A DNA stretch of 29,690 bases from an uncultured Fidelibacterota bacterium (GTDB taxonomy: Bacteria > Marinisomatota > Marinisomatia > Marinisomatales > UBA1611), in NCBI GenBank assembly GCA_913041325.1, contig CAJWHU010000006.1:1-29690 (forward strand). Direction: 5' to 3'. A program made the translations under genes and the position numbers. Below are positions 1 to 6,942 of the stretch, piece by piece. The number at the start of each line of letters is the position of its first letter. Positions within the stretch are counted from its first letter, which is position 1. The notes beneath the pieces are model-generated. The model made no database searches, had not been told where the DNA came from, and saw nothing but the letters and a program-made list of their open reading frames with translations.

Positions 1-355
1 ATAACGCACCTGGTCCTCCATAGTAAATAGCTGTGGCAACTCCAGCGATATTTCCAATACCAACGGTGGCCGATAGAGCGGTTGTAAGAGCCCTAAAATG
101 ATTTAAATCTCCCTCGTCATCCGGATTATCGTAGACGCCTCTTGTGACTTCAATCCCATGCTTTAAGTATTTAATTTGAGGAAACCCAAGTTGCAGGGTA
201 GCATAGATGCCGGTCCCAACCAACGCTAGCACCATTAGAGGCACTGCTCTCTGCGACGGAAACGACCAAATAGCCTCGAACGTACTTATACCAAAAGCGT
301 ACATTATGAAAATGATTATACCAAAAGAGACGATACCTGCAGTTTTTCTGTTCAT
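1..355 (-). CDS. Sodium:alanine/glycine symporter (AGCS family), N-terminal part, cut by window edge
   Basis: Reading leftward from the ATG at 353-355 gives about 118 residues before the window ends. The protein starts MNRKTAGIVSFGIIIF, with one hydrophobic segment near residues 8-25 and a second near 37-52. A conserved stretch at about residues 91-117 contains ALSATVGIGNIAGVA followed by YYGGPGA. That Gly-rich motif is the signature of AGCS (DagA/AlsT) carriers, which bring in alanine, glycine or related amino acids with Na+ across the inner membrane. The N-terminus is shorter than in some relatives, so a preceding membrane segment may be absent or a start further upstream may be used. A weak ribosome site (AGGG) lies about 9 nt before the ATG. 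The gene is divergent from rnhB. The family call rests on the motif; substrate is not predictable. Confidence 0.85.
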   Translation of the reverse strand, partial: MNRKTAGIVSFGIIIFIMYAFGISTFEAIWSFPSQRAVPLMVLALVGTGIYATLQLGFPQIKYLKHGIEVTRGVYDNPDDEGDLNHFRALTTALSATVGIGNIAGVATAIYYGGPGAL

Positions 356-360
356 CGTTA

Positions 361-389
361 TTGACCCTGTATGATTTAAAGGCTATTAT
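361..389 (+). promoter_or_regulatory. Sigma70-like promoter driving rnhB-lepB
   Basis: TTGACC at 361-366 and TATTAT at 384-389 are separated by exactly 17 nt. Transcription would start near 396 and leave a leader of about 115 nt before rnhB. A second, weaker candidate (TTGACT at 466-471) lies closer to the gene but lacks a good -10 at normal spacing. Pattern match only. Confidence 0.5.
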
Positions 390-435
390 TTTAATAGTAG
401 TATATTTAATGATAAAGACTATTATTGATAATAAT
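383..435. promoter_or_regulatory. Two short dyads in the divergent intergenic region, possible operators
   Basis: CTATTATTTTAATAG at 383-397 is a 6-bp inverted repeat around TTT and overlaps the -10 box of the rnhB promoter. ATTATTGATAATAAT at 421-435 is a second 6-bp inverted repeat around GAT. The string CTATTATT occurs in both sites (383-390 and 419-426). A regulator bound here could affect both divergent genes. In DNA this AT-rich, chance dyads are common, so this is tentative. Confidence 0.25.
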
Positions 436-511
436 TCAATTAGGAAATACTTTTTATTTTTTTGTTTGACTAAATTTATTTACATCATTTTAGTATCAGG
501 GTTTAATATTT

Positions 512-1429
512 ATGATAATTGCAGGAGTAGATGAAGTGGGAAGAGGTCCACTAGCAGGTCCAGTTACAGCTGCGGCTGTGATTTTGAACAAAGATAATCC
601 TATCCAAGGTTTAAAAGATTCTAAAAAGCTCACAAAAAAAGCCCGTGAAAAACTTTTTCCATTAATAACTGAAAAAGCTATCTCTATAGGAATCGGAAGC
701 GTAGATGTGGAGACTATTGATAAAATTAATATTAGGGAGGCTACTTTTGTTGCGATGAATTCTGCGATTGAAAATTTATCAGTGACCCCTGAAAAGATTT
801 TAATTGATGGTGAACCACTGAGAGACCAAAAAATAACTAATGAGGGAATAATAGGGGGGGATGATAAGGTTGATTCAATAAGGGCCGCCTCGATTATTGC
901 AAAGGTTACTAGAGATCGTTTGATGGTCCATTACTCAAAAATTTTTCCTGAATATGGTTTTGAAAAAAACAGCGGATATGGTACGAAACAGCATCTTGAC
1001 GCATTAAAAATTTTCAAGGCTACACCTATACACCGCAGGTCATTTGGGCCTGTAAAGAATTCTATGCCATCTATAATTTGGCTAGAGAAAGAGGGTAGAA
1101 TCGAGTGGATGATGCAAAAACTAGCGGCGCTGTATTTAAAGAAACTTAATTATGAAATCATCCAGATGAATAGAACTCTTGATGCTGGTACTGAATTCAA
1201 CATAATCGCACATTTTGATCAGCAAAGAATATTTATACAGGTTTTTCCATTTAGCTTGTATGAGGGCGATTTTGATAGCACAAAAAAAATTAAAGCGAAA
1301 AACAACATAGAATCAATAAATGAGGAGGACGGATATTTTGGTAAGCACAGATTAGACTATATTTTCGTAAAATTGAACAGAAACGACGCACCAAAAATCA
1401 AACATTTAAAAGGAATTCAGTTAACTTGA
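512..1429 (+). CDS. rnhB: Ribonuclease HII fused to a degenerate YraN/UPF0102-like domain
   Basis: Residues 1-190 form a complete RNase HII, the cytosolic enzyme that cuts the RNA strand of RNA-DNA hybrids and removes misincorporated ribonucleotides. The four acidic catalytic positions are visible: D7 and E8 in GVDEVGRGP, D99 in LIDG and D117 in GGDDKV. ASIIAKVTRDR at 126-136 is also conserved. Typical RNase HII proteins end near 200 residues; this one has 305. Residues about 196-300 follow the layout of YraN (UPF0102), a restriction-endonuclease-like fold usually encoded next to rnhB. The YraN acidic motifs are replaced: GEIDLI reads GTEFNII and the EVK core reads IQVFPF, so nuclease activity there is unlikely. 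The ATG start is right at the family N-terminus. The fusion and its degeneration are read from sequence; the second domain's present role is unknown. Confidence 0.9.
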   Translation: MIIAGVDEVGRGPLAGPVTAAAVILNKDNPIQGLKDSKKLTKKAREKLFPLITEKAISIGIGSVDVETIDKINIREATFVAMNSAIENLSVTPEKILIDGEPLRDQKITNEGIIGGDDKVDSIRAASIIAKVTRDRLMVHYSKIFPEYGFEKNSGYGTKQHLDALKIFKATPIHRRSFGPVKNSMPSIIWLEKEGRIEWMMQKLAALYLKKLNYEIIQMNRTLDAGTEFNIIAHFDQQRIFIQVFPFSLYEGDFDSTKKIKAKNNIESINEEDGYFGKHRLDYIFVKLNRNDAPKIKHLKGIQLT

Positions 1430-1464
1430 GTAATTCAAATTACTACAGCGACGATTAAAGCAAG

Positions 1465-2442
1465 ATGGATAAGAACAAATTTATTTCAGAAGCAAAAGCT
1501 ATATTTTTCATAATACTCGCTGTTTTATTAATTAAAGTAACAGTAGTTGAAGCCTATATTGTTCCAACTGGTAGTATGGAGAATACAATTATGACTGGTG
1601 ATTTTTTAATAGGCAGCAGGTTTGTATATGGTATGCGAACCCCTGATTGGCTAGGCATTCCTTACACCGATATCGGTTTTTTTATTCCATACTATAAATT
1701 TCCAGCTTTTAAAATTCCTAAAGTAGGAGATGTGCTCATATTTAAATACCCAAGGGATATCTACGTTAAATATGTTAAGAGATGCGTTGCGGGACCTGGA
1801 GATACATTAACTATCTCGGATAAAAAGTTATTTGTCAACAGGCAGCTTGTGCCAATGTGGGAAAATGGAAAATTTTTAGCTCCACCGATGCAAAAAACGC
1901 TCAGCCAACCGGATATTTATCTCAGCTCAGATGTGAATATAAATAGAGATAATTTAGGGCCTGTTTATGTTCCTAAAAACGGTGATGTATTTCCAATACA
2001 TGACGACACGAACTGGCGATATCTGTTGCCGATCATTTTAATGGAAGGCCATAAGGCATCACTGAGAAATGATGATGTTGTTTACGAATTTACTCTTCAG
2101 GATCCAAATGAGATATTTAGAAGAAAGGGGAACGAAAAAGTTTTTGAAGAATACTTCCCCTACGGTGGGAATTTAATAACTCCTTGGAGCGAGTCCCTAC
2201 GACCCGAACATTTTAAGTTTTTAATCATTGATGGTAAACCTGTAGCGGAATATTCTGAATTTATCGTCAAACAAAATTACTATTGGGCCATGGGCGACAA
2301 TAGAGATGATAGCCTTGATTCCAGATATTGGGGTTTTGTTCCTGAAAACTATATACTCGGGGAAGCCCTATTTGCATACTTCTCTTTGAATCTTGATACA
2401 TGGATCCCAAGGTGGAGCAGAATCGGGACAGTAATAGATTAA
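1465..2442 (+). CDS. lepB: Signal peptidase I
   Basis: An inner-membrane serine protease that removes signal peptides from proteins leaving through Sec or Tat. One transmembrane segment covers about residues 10-30. The catalytic serine is S37 in VPTGSMENT, and the general-base lysine is K105 in YVKRCVAGPGD. The C-terminal family motif GDNRDDSLDSRYWG lies near residues 278-291. At 325 residues it is longer than minimal forms because of an insert between the lysine motif and the GDNRDDS box (about 130-265), common in FCB-group enzymes. It starts 35 nt after rnhB and is followed after 6 nt by a small secreted protein, so all three are probably co-transcribed. Both catalytic residues are intact. 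Confidence 0.95.
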   Translation: MDKNKFISEAKAIFFIILAVLLIKVTVVEAYIVPTGSMENTIMTGDFLIGSRFVYGMRTPDWLGIPYTDIGFFIPYYKFPAFKIPKVGDVLIFKYPRDIYVKYVKRCVAGPGDTLTISDKKLFVNRQLVPMWENGKFLAPPMQKTLSQPDIYLSSDVNINRDNLGPVYVPKNGDVFPIHDDTNWRYLLPIILMEGHKASLRNDDVVYEFTLQDPNEIFRRKGNEKVFEEYFPYGGNLITPWSESLRPEHFKFLIIDGKPVAEYSEFIVKQNYYWAMGDNRDDSLDSRYWGFVPENYILGEALFAYFSLNLDTWIPRWSRIGTVID

Positions 2443-2448
2443 TTTATC

Positions 2449-2892
2449 TTGCGAATTATCCTATCTCTTTTAACGGTATTCTCTGTATTTAGATTTTCAT
2501 TCTGCCCATCTTATCCAAGGATGGTTGCCCATTTCTCTTATGACGAACCAAGGAAGACGACACTAAATAGTATTCGTAATCATCTTATTAAACGAGGTTT
2601 TTCAATAAAAGAATATGCACCTGAAGACGGATTTTTATTTACAGATTATAAATTATATGAATGGGGAACGGGGAAGAGGCTTTTATCTGTTGCCGTACAT
2701 ATTAATGATAAAATAACGATCACAGGAATGGGTAAGATGGACGTGCCTGTTACCAACCTTGGTCCGCCAGAGGATTTAACAAAAATAAAATCTATGGACA
2801 AATTACCATATAGCGTGCAGAAAAAAACTTTTCTTCTCTTGTTAGAATCGTTTGAAGAAATTGGCCTCGATAGAATAAATCACTGGCCCTAA
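2449..2892 (+). CDS. Small secreted or lipid-anchored protein of unknown function
   Basis: A 147-residue protein beginning at TTG, 6 nt after the lepB stop. I chose the TTG because it supplies a hydrophobic export signal (residues 3-18, IILSLLTVFSVFRFSF) ending at C19, a possible but non-canonical lipobox (FSFC). An in-frame ATG at 2521 would remove this signal. The mature part has a helix-like stretch (about 40-52), then strands with GFLFTDYKLYEWGTGKR and ITITGMGKMDV. The layout resembles the protein at 18854-19360. No catalytic motif is evident. It may be an envelope lipoprotein; function cannot be assigned. Confidence 0.6.
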   Translation: MRIILSLLTVFSVFRFSFCPSYPRMVAHFSYDEPRKTTLNSIRNHLIKRGFSIKEYAPEDGFLFTDYKLYEWGTGKRLLSVAVHINDKITITGMGKMDVPVTNLGPPEDLTKIKSMDKLPYSVQKKTFLLLLESFEEIGLDRINHWP

Positions 2893-2920
2893 ATTTGATG
2901 GTTGCTAAAAGTTCATTCTT

Positions 2921-2950
2921 TTAACAAATTTGTTGACTTACAATTGTTAA
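2921..2950. promoter_or_regulatory. Inverted repeats upstream of the coiled-coil gene pair
   Basis: TTAACAA at 2921-2927 is repeated in inverted form as TTGTTAA at 2944-2950. Inside lie a perfect 12-bp palindrome AACAAATTTGTT (2923-2934) and ACAATTGT (2940-2947). A TTGACT box at 2933-2938 sits among them with only a poor -10 downstream. This could be an operator and promoter for 2977-3852. There is no GC-rich stem or U-tract, so it does not look like a terminator. Confidence 0.3.
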
Positions 2951-2976
2951 TTCACTGATATTTTGTAACGATATAA

Positions 2977-3321
2977 ATGAGTATTGATTTTGAGAGCAAA
3001 GAAGGCAGGGAGACCTACCTTAATGAAAAACTTGATAATTTATTGTCCGGTATGGATAGTGTTTATGGTCAAGTGCTCCTTGAGGAGTTAATTACCCGCC
3101 TACAGCGTACACTTGAAGATTTCAATGAGGAAATTGATGGTATTGTTGGTGGCCTAAAAGACAGTTCAGAGAGACGCAATCAGATTATTCACGATCTGAT
3201 GGAGGGGAATGAAAGCGAACCAAATAAGGATGCAGGCGATGACCAAATGAGCTCCGATACTTCAGGATTAGATACTTCTGAAATGAGTGAATGGGAAAAA
3301 CGCTTAGAAGGAATGAAATAA
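2977..3321 (+). CDS. Small acidic soluble protein with predicted coiled coil, unknown function
   Basis: A 114-residue protein with no signal peptide or membrane segment. Residues about 5-70 are amphipathic helix with heptad-like spacing of Leu, Ile and Val (LDNLLSGMDSVYGQVLLEEL then LITRLQRTLEDF). The tail (75-105) is low-complexity and acidic, rich in Ser, Asp and Gly, and ends with a short helix EWEKRLEGMK. The next gene starts 15 nt downstream and encodes a membrane-anchored coiled coil. The two probably form one transcript ending at the hairpin at 3879-3914, and their products may bind each other. I recognise no family. Confidence 0.7.
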   Translation: MSIDFESKEGRETYLNEKLDNLLSGMDSVYGQVLLEELITRLQRTLEDFNEEIDGIVGGLKDSSERRNQIIHDLMEGNESEPNKDAGDDQMSSDTSGLDTSEMSEWEKRLEGMK

Positions 3322-3336
3322 AGATTAGGATTAGAC

Positions 3337-3852
3337 ATGAACGGTAAAGAAAAGTTTTTATTTGGGGCAGTTTTAGTTTTCACCTTGGTTGCTTTTTATT
3401 ATTGGGAAATGACCCGGCAATTGAATGAGAGAATGGATGAGCTGAACCTTGCAGACAAAAACCACGTAGACAAAGTTCTTGGAGCATACGCAGATAGCCT
3501 ACGAACATACAATTTACGATTTATTGGCAGGGGAAAGCACCTTAGACAGGCCCAAAAGGATATCGTTTCTAATACAGATTTAATCGAAAATAATACGGAC
3601 TCACTTGCGTCCATGATTGATGACGTAAGCTTTAAACTTGATAATTTCGTTAGAGATACTGAGAGAAACTTTAGAAACGTGAATAACGATCTTGAAGATT
3701 TAGCTACAGAGGTCAAGGGTACCGTAAGAAAGTTAAAACAGAGTATTTCCTCATTAGATCAAACAACTAAGGCTCTCGAGAAAAGACTAAAAGAAATTGA
3801 AGATCTCGCTTTAATCCAGAAAGAAAAAGCCAAAGCTGCTGACAGAGATTAA
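3337..3852 (+). CDS. Membrane-anchored coiled-coil protein, unknown function
   Basis: A 171-residue protein. Residues 5-22 (KFLFGAVLVFTLVAFYYW) are one transmembrane helix preceded by a short charged N-terminus. The rest is almost entirely long amphipathic helix (25-165) with many polar and charged residues, no cysteines, and repeated patterns such as NVNNDLEDLATEVKG and LDQTTKALEKRLKEIED. It resembles single-pass coiled-coil scaffold or spacer proteins in architecture only. It has 15 nt spacing from the preceding small acidic gene and is followed by a strong terminator. No enzyme motif is visible. Confidence 0.7.
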   Translation: MNGKEKFLFGAVLVFTLVAFYYWEMTRQLNERMDELNLADKNHVDKVLGAYADSLRTYNLRFIGRGKHLRQAQKDIVSNTDLIENNTDSLASMIDDVSFKLDNFVRDTERNFRNVNNDLEDLATEVKGTVRKLKQSISSLDQTTKALEKRLKEIEDLALIQKEKAKAADRD

Positions 3853-3878
3853 ATTTACCTTATAAAGAACACCCTCCT

Positions 3879-3914
3879 AAGCAAAAGGGACTGGAAACGG
3901 TCCCTTTTTGCTTT
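3879..3914 (+). terminator. Rho-independent terminator
   Basis: A stem GGGACTG / CGGTCCC closes a GAAA tetraloop and is extended by AAGCAAAA on the left and a T-rich right arm ending TTTTTGCTTTT. It begins 26 nt after the stop of the coiled-coil gene and before the potassium-channel gene. Stem, GNRA loop and T-tract are all directly visible. Confidence 0.85.
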
Positions 3915-3958
3915 TATAAAATAACATATTTCAAAATACAGTTGTAAATTTAAAAGAA

Positions 3959-4945
3959 ATGAAGAATACAAAATTCTGGATCATTATTTACTTTATAGCC
4001 CTTATAATAGTTGGGTCACTAGGGTATTATTTTATTGGCGGAAGTGATTGGACACTTCTCGATAGTCTCTATATGACAATAATTACACTAGCCTCTGTTG
4101 GATATGGTGAGGTCCACACTCTTGATAACTATGGTAAAATTTGGTCCATTTTATTAATTATTTTTGGCGTAACTGGGGTCGGTGCATTATTTAGGACCAT
4201 TAATGAAGAATTTATACAATCTCAACTTTTTTGGAAAAATAAAATGAAGAAAACAATATCAAAGCTTAAAAACCATTATATAATATGCGGCTATGGAAGA
4301 ATGGGAGCAGTAATAGCGAAAGAACTTTCGGAAAAAGGAAAACAGTTTGTTATAATAGATTATAGCGAAGACAAAATAGAGGAAATTAGAGAAAAAGGTA
4401 TGCTAGGATTAAAAGGTGATGCAACTAGCGAAGAAACCCTTAAAACTGCGAATATTGATAAAGCCGCCGGCGTTGCCGTGGTTTTAGACACAGATCAGGA
4501 TAATTTGTTTGTGACTATGACTATAAATACAATCTATCCAGATATTTTTTTACTTAGTCGCTGCGCCAGGGAGCATAATCAAGAAAAGCTAGCTAGAGCG
4601 GGGGCAAATAAAGTCATTAACCCATATGTTTCCGGTGGGCATAGAATGGCTGAAATTTTGATTAAACCGCAGGTTGAAGATTCAATATCTGTTGTTTCGC
4701 CTAAAAACTCTAAAATGAATCTCACTATTGATGAAATCAGTTTAGACGGGGTTCAGAAATATGATGGTGTCACAATTAAAGATTCAGGAATTAGAGATAA
4801 ATTTGGTGTATCCGTTGTCGGAATTATGGACGACGAAGGAAATTCAAAGATTAATCCTTCATCTGATTCGCTACTTTCCTCAAATCAGACGATTATTCTT
4901 ATAGGAGAAGTTGATAAAATGAACCGTTTTAAAGATCAAATATAA
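3959..4945 (+). CDS. Two-TM potassium channel with RCK (TrkA-N/TrkA-C) domains
   Basis: A 328-residue ligand-gated K+ channel of the MthK/Kch type. TM1 spans about 7-26, the pore helix and selectivity filter are at 38-51 (ITLASVGYGE, with the GYG signature), and TM2 spans about 61-79. The cytosolic part has an RCK-N Rossmann domain beginning near 106, with GYGRMG at 111-116 as the dinucleotide loop and D134 at the end of the second strand, favouring NAD(H)-type ligands. A TrkA-C-like domain fills about 240-328. Four subunits would form the pore. It is monocistronic by position: a terminator precedes it and a convergent gene follows 40 nt later. It probably controls K+ flux or membrane potential; direction and ligand are not readable. 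Confidence 0.9.
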   Translation: MKNTKFWIIIYFIALIIVGSLGYYFIGGSDWTLLDSLYMTIITLASVGYGEVHTLDNYGKIWSILLIIFGVTGVGALFRTINEEFIQSQLFWKNKMKKTISKLKNHYIICGYGRMGAVIAKELSEKGKQFVIIDYSEDKIEEIREKGMLGLKGDATSEETLKTANIDKAAGVAVVLDTDQDNLFVTMTINTIYPDIFLLSRCAREHNQEKLARAGANKVINPYVSGGHRMAEILIKPQVEDSISVVSPKNSKMNLTIDEISLDGVQKYDGVTIKDSGIRDKFGVSVVGIMDDEGNSKINPSSDSLLSSNQTIILIGEVDKMNRFKDQI

Positions 4946-4985
4946 AAAGTTCGCATAACATATATTATGTATAACTGAATTATAT

Positions 4986-6557
4986 TTACCTTTTTTCACT
5001 TATAATTAAATATGTATTCTTTAAACCTATCCCTTTTATTTTGATTCCCTCCCTTTTTTGGACGATAAAGTGATCTTTAATAAGGTTATATGTGTCTTCC
5101 GAAACCTGCACTTTATTTTTCACGCCAGTTGATTCCATTCTGCTTGCCATATTTACTGAAGCACCCCAAAGATCATAAGCAAATTTATTCTTGCCTATTA
5201 CGCCTGCTACAACTGGTCCTGAATGAATTCCTATCCTAATGTTAAGCTCCATTACTTCAATCCCAGAATTGATTGTGTTTATGGTATCAATCATTTCTAA
5301 TGCCATTTTAACCAAACTTAGCGCTGAATCCTTTGAGTTACTGCTTAGACCAGAGACAGAAAAGTAATTATCTCCAATTGTTTTAATTTTTTCGATACCA
5401 TATTTTAAACTAAGGTCATCAAATTCAGAGAAAATTTTATTTAATACTGATACAAGATCTGCCGGTTTTAAATTTTTGGACTGAGGTGTAAATTCAACAA
5501 TATCGGCAAATAGGATGGATACCTCATTGTGCTTATCAGCTATTATTGATTCGCCTGCCTTTAGTCTATCGGCTATATTCCTAGGCAAAATATTAAGTAA
5601 AAGTTTATCTGATTTATCTTTTTCAAGTTTAATTTCTTTAAGAAGCTGTTGCTCTTTATCCCTAAGTAGTTTTTTTTCTATGCATGCTGAAATTCTTGCT
5701 TCTAGTATTGTTTTATCGAATGGTTTTGTTACATAGTCATCTGCTCCTAATTCAATACATCTGTATATGCTAGTTAAATCATCCATCGAGGTAAGCATTA
5801 TTATTGGAGTTTGGTAATATCTCTTATCCTTTTTTAAAAATTCAAGCACCTCATATCCATTCATGTTAGGCATAATTATATCGAGAAGAATTAAATCTGG
5901 CTGAGTATTTTTAACTGATTTAATTGCCTCTACACCATCATTAGCAATTTGAACTTCATTCCCAAGTTTCTCTAACCTTTTTTTGAGAAGTGCTGTATTA
6001 TTTACATTATCATCAACAACAAGGATAGAGCCCTTTACCACTTTTGTTTTTTCATCTTTATCTAATGGTTGAATGCTATTTAGAACACCTCTAATGTCAT
6101 CGATGCCTGCTCCCTTCTTTTGAAAAATTTCTTCAGGGTTAAATGATACTATATTACCTATCTCTTTCGTGAGTGCTTTTCCGGATTTTATAATTTTATT
6201 TAAATCCTCAGAGTAGTTTTCTAAATCAATGCTCTCTCTATCATCTAATAGCATTTCACTATACCCAATTACTGTATTTATTGGCGTTCGGAGTGAACTC
6301 TCTAAATTGGAAGCAAGTTTGGAAAAATTTTCTCCACTATTTTTAAAATTTATATCAGACAATGATTCATCTATTATTTGAAGAATCACTCCTCCTGAGT
6401 TATGAATTTTTTGTAAATCTTTAATTGGTGCATCATAACCCTCATCTTCACAATCTTCCATCAACATTTCGCTAAACCCTAAAATTGCATTTACTGGGTT
6501 TTTTAAATTGTGTCTTGCCTTGCTGATTAAAGCATCTTTTTCCCTACTATTAGCCAC
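4986..6557 (-). CDS. Response regulator fused to class III adenylate cyclase, with two kinase-DHp-like N-terminal repeats
   Basis: A 523-residue cytosolic protein that should convert ATP to cAMP under phosphorelay control. Residues 8-68 and 78-138 are two copies of a segment similar to the HisKA/DHp helices of the kinase at 6943-8646, without any ATPase domain. The first reads RHNLKNPVNAI (H16 kept, following Glu changed to Asn); the second reads SSLRTPINTVI (His lost). A receiver domain follows (about 177-295) with D226 as phosphoacceptor and K278. A coiled coil (300-325) leads to the cyclase (345-500). Its metal aspartates are D352 and D396, adenine-specifying K392 and D462, and transition-state N469 and R473. 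The Lys/Asp pair favours ATP over GTP. It starts at GTG, 15 nt after the regulator gene. No cAMP receptor is visible in the window. Confidence 0.9.
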   Translation of the reverse strand: MANSREKDALISKARHNLKNPVNAILGFSEMLMEDCEDEGYDAPIKDLQKIHNSGGVILQIIDESLSDINFKNSGENFSKLASNLESSLRTPINTVIGYSEMLLDDRESIDLENYSEDLNKIIKSGKALTKEIGNIVSFNPEEIFQKKGAGIDDIRGVLNSIQPLDKDEKTKVVKGSILVVDDNVNNTALLKKRLEKLGNEVQIANDGVEAIKSVKNTQPDLILLDIIMPNMNGYEVLEFLKKDKRYYQTPIIMLTSMDDLTSIYRCIELGADDYVTKPFDKTILEARISACIEKKLLRDKEQQLLKEIKLEKDKSDKLLLNILPRNIADRLKAGESIIADKHNEVSILFADIVEFTPQSKNLKPADLVSVLNKIFSEFDDLSLKYGIEKIKTIGDNYFSVSGLSSNSKDSALSLVKMALEMIDTINTINSGIEVMELNIRIGIHSGPVVAGVIGKNKFAYDLWGASVNMASRMESTGVKNKVQVSEDTYNLIKDHFIVQKREGIKIKGIGLKNTYLIISEKR

Positions 6558-6572
6558 AGTTTTGTGAGATAG

Positions 6573-6938
6573 TTAGTCTGTTAAAAATTCTTTAATCTTT
6601 CCCAACAATCGTTTGAATTCTATCGGTTTTGTATCATACTCATCCGCACCAGCACCAAGTGCTTTCTCGCGGTCTCCTGCCATAGCATGTGCCGTTAGGA
6701 CTATAATAGGGATTGATTTTGTCTCAGAATCTGCTTTTAGAGTAGATGTGGCTTCCCATCCATCCATTATTGGCAGGCTAAGATCCATTAAAATAATATC
6801 TGGATACTCGGTTTTGGCCATCTCTACACCCTCTTGACCATCAACAGCCATGACGACATCAAATCCTTTTCTCATCAATCTTCTAGACAGCATGTCCCTG
6901 TTCATTTCATTATCTTCAACTATTAATATTTTTGCCAT
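6573..6938 (-). CDS. Single-domain response regulator (DivK/CheY-like)
   Basis: A 121-residue receiver domain with no output domain. The acidic pocket is formed by E8 and D9 (VEDN), the phosphoacceptor is D52 in LMDLSLP, the switch threonine is T82 in VLTAHAMAGD, and the conserved lysine is K104 in DTKPIEF. All key residues are intact. The gene starts 4 nt after the hybrid kinase and ends 15 nt before the cyclase gene, so it likely shuttles phosphoryl groups between them or competes for them. The AHAMAGDREKALGAGADEY segment is typical of DivK-type regulators. Which partner it serves is inferred from position. Confidence 0.93.
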   Translation of the reverse strand: MAKILIVEDNEMNRDMLSRRLMRKGFDVVMAVDGQEGVEMAKTEYPDIILMDLSLPIMDGWEATSTLKADSETKSIPIIVLTAHAMAGDREKALGAGADEYDTKPIEFKRLLGKIKEFLTD

Positions 6939-6942
6939 TTTG

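Noticed and set aside
3959..4945. KefC-type antiporter
   Set aside because: There are only two membrane helices with a GYG pore filter, so it is a channel, not a 12-TM antiporter.
4946..4985. CATAA/TTATG hairpin between the channel and cyclase genes as a two-way terminator
   Set aside because: Only 5 AT-rich base pairs and no clear T-run; too weak to call.
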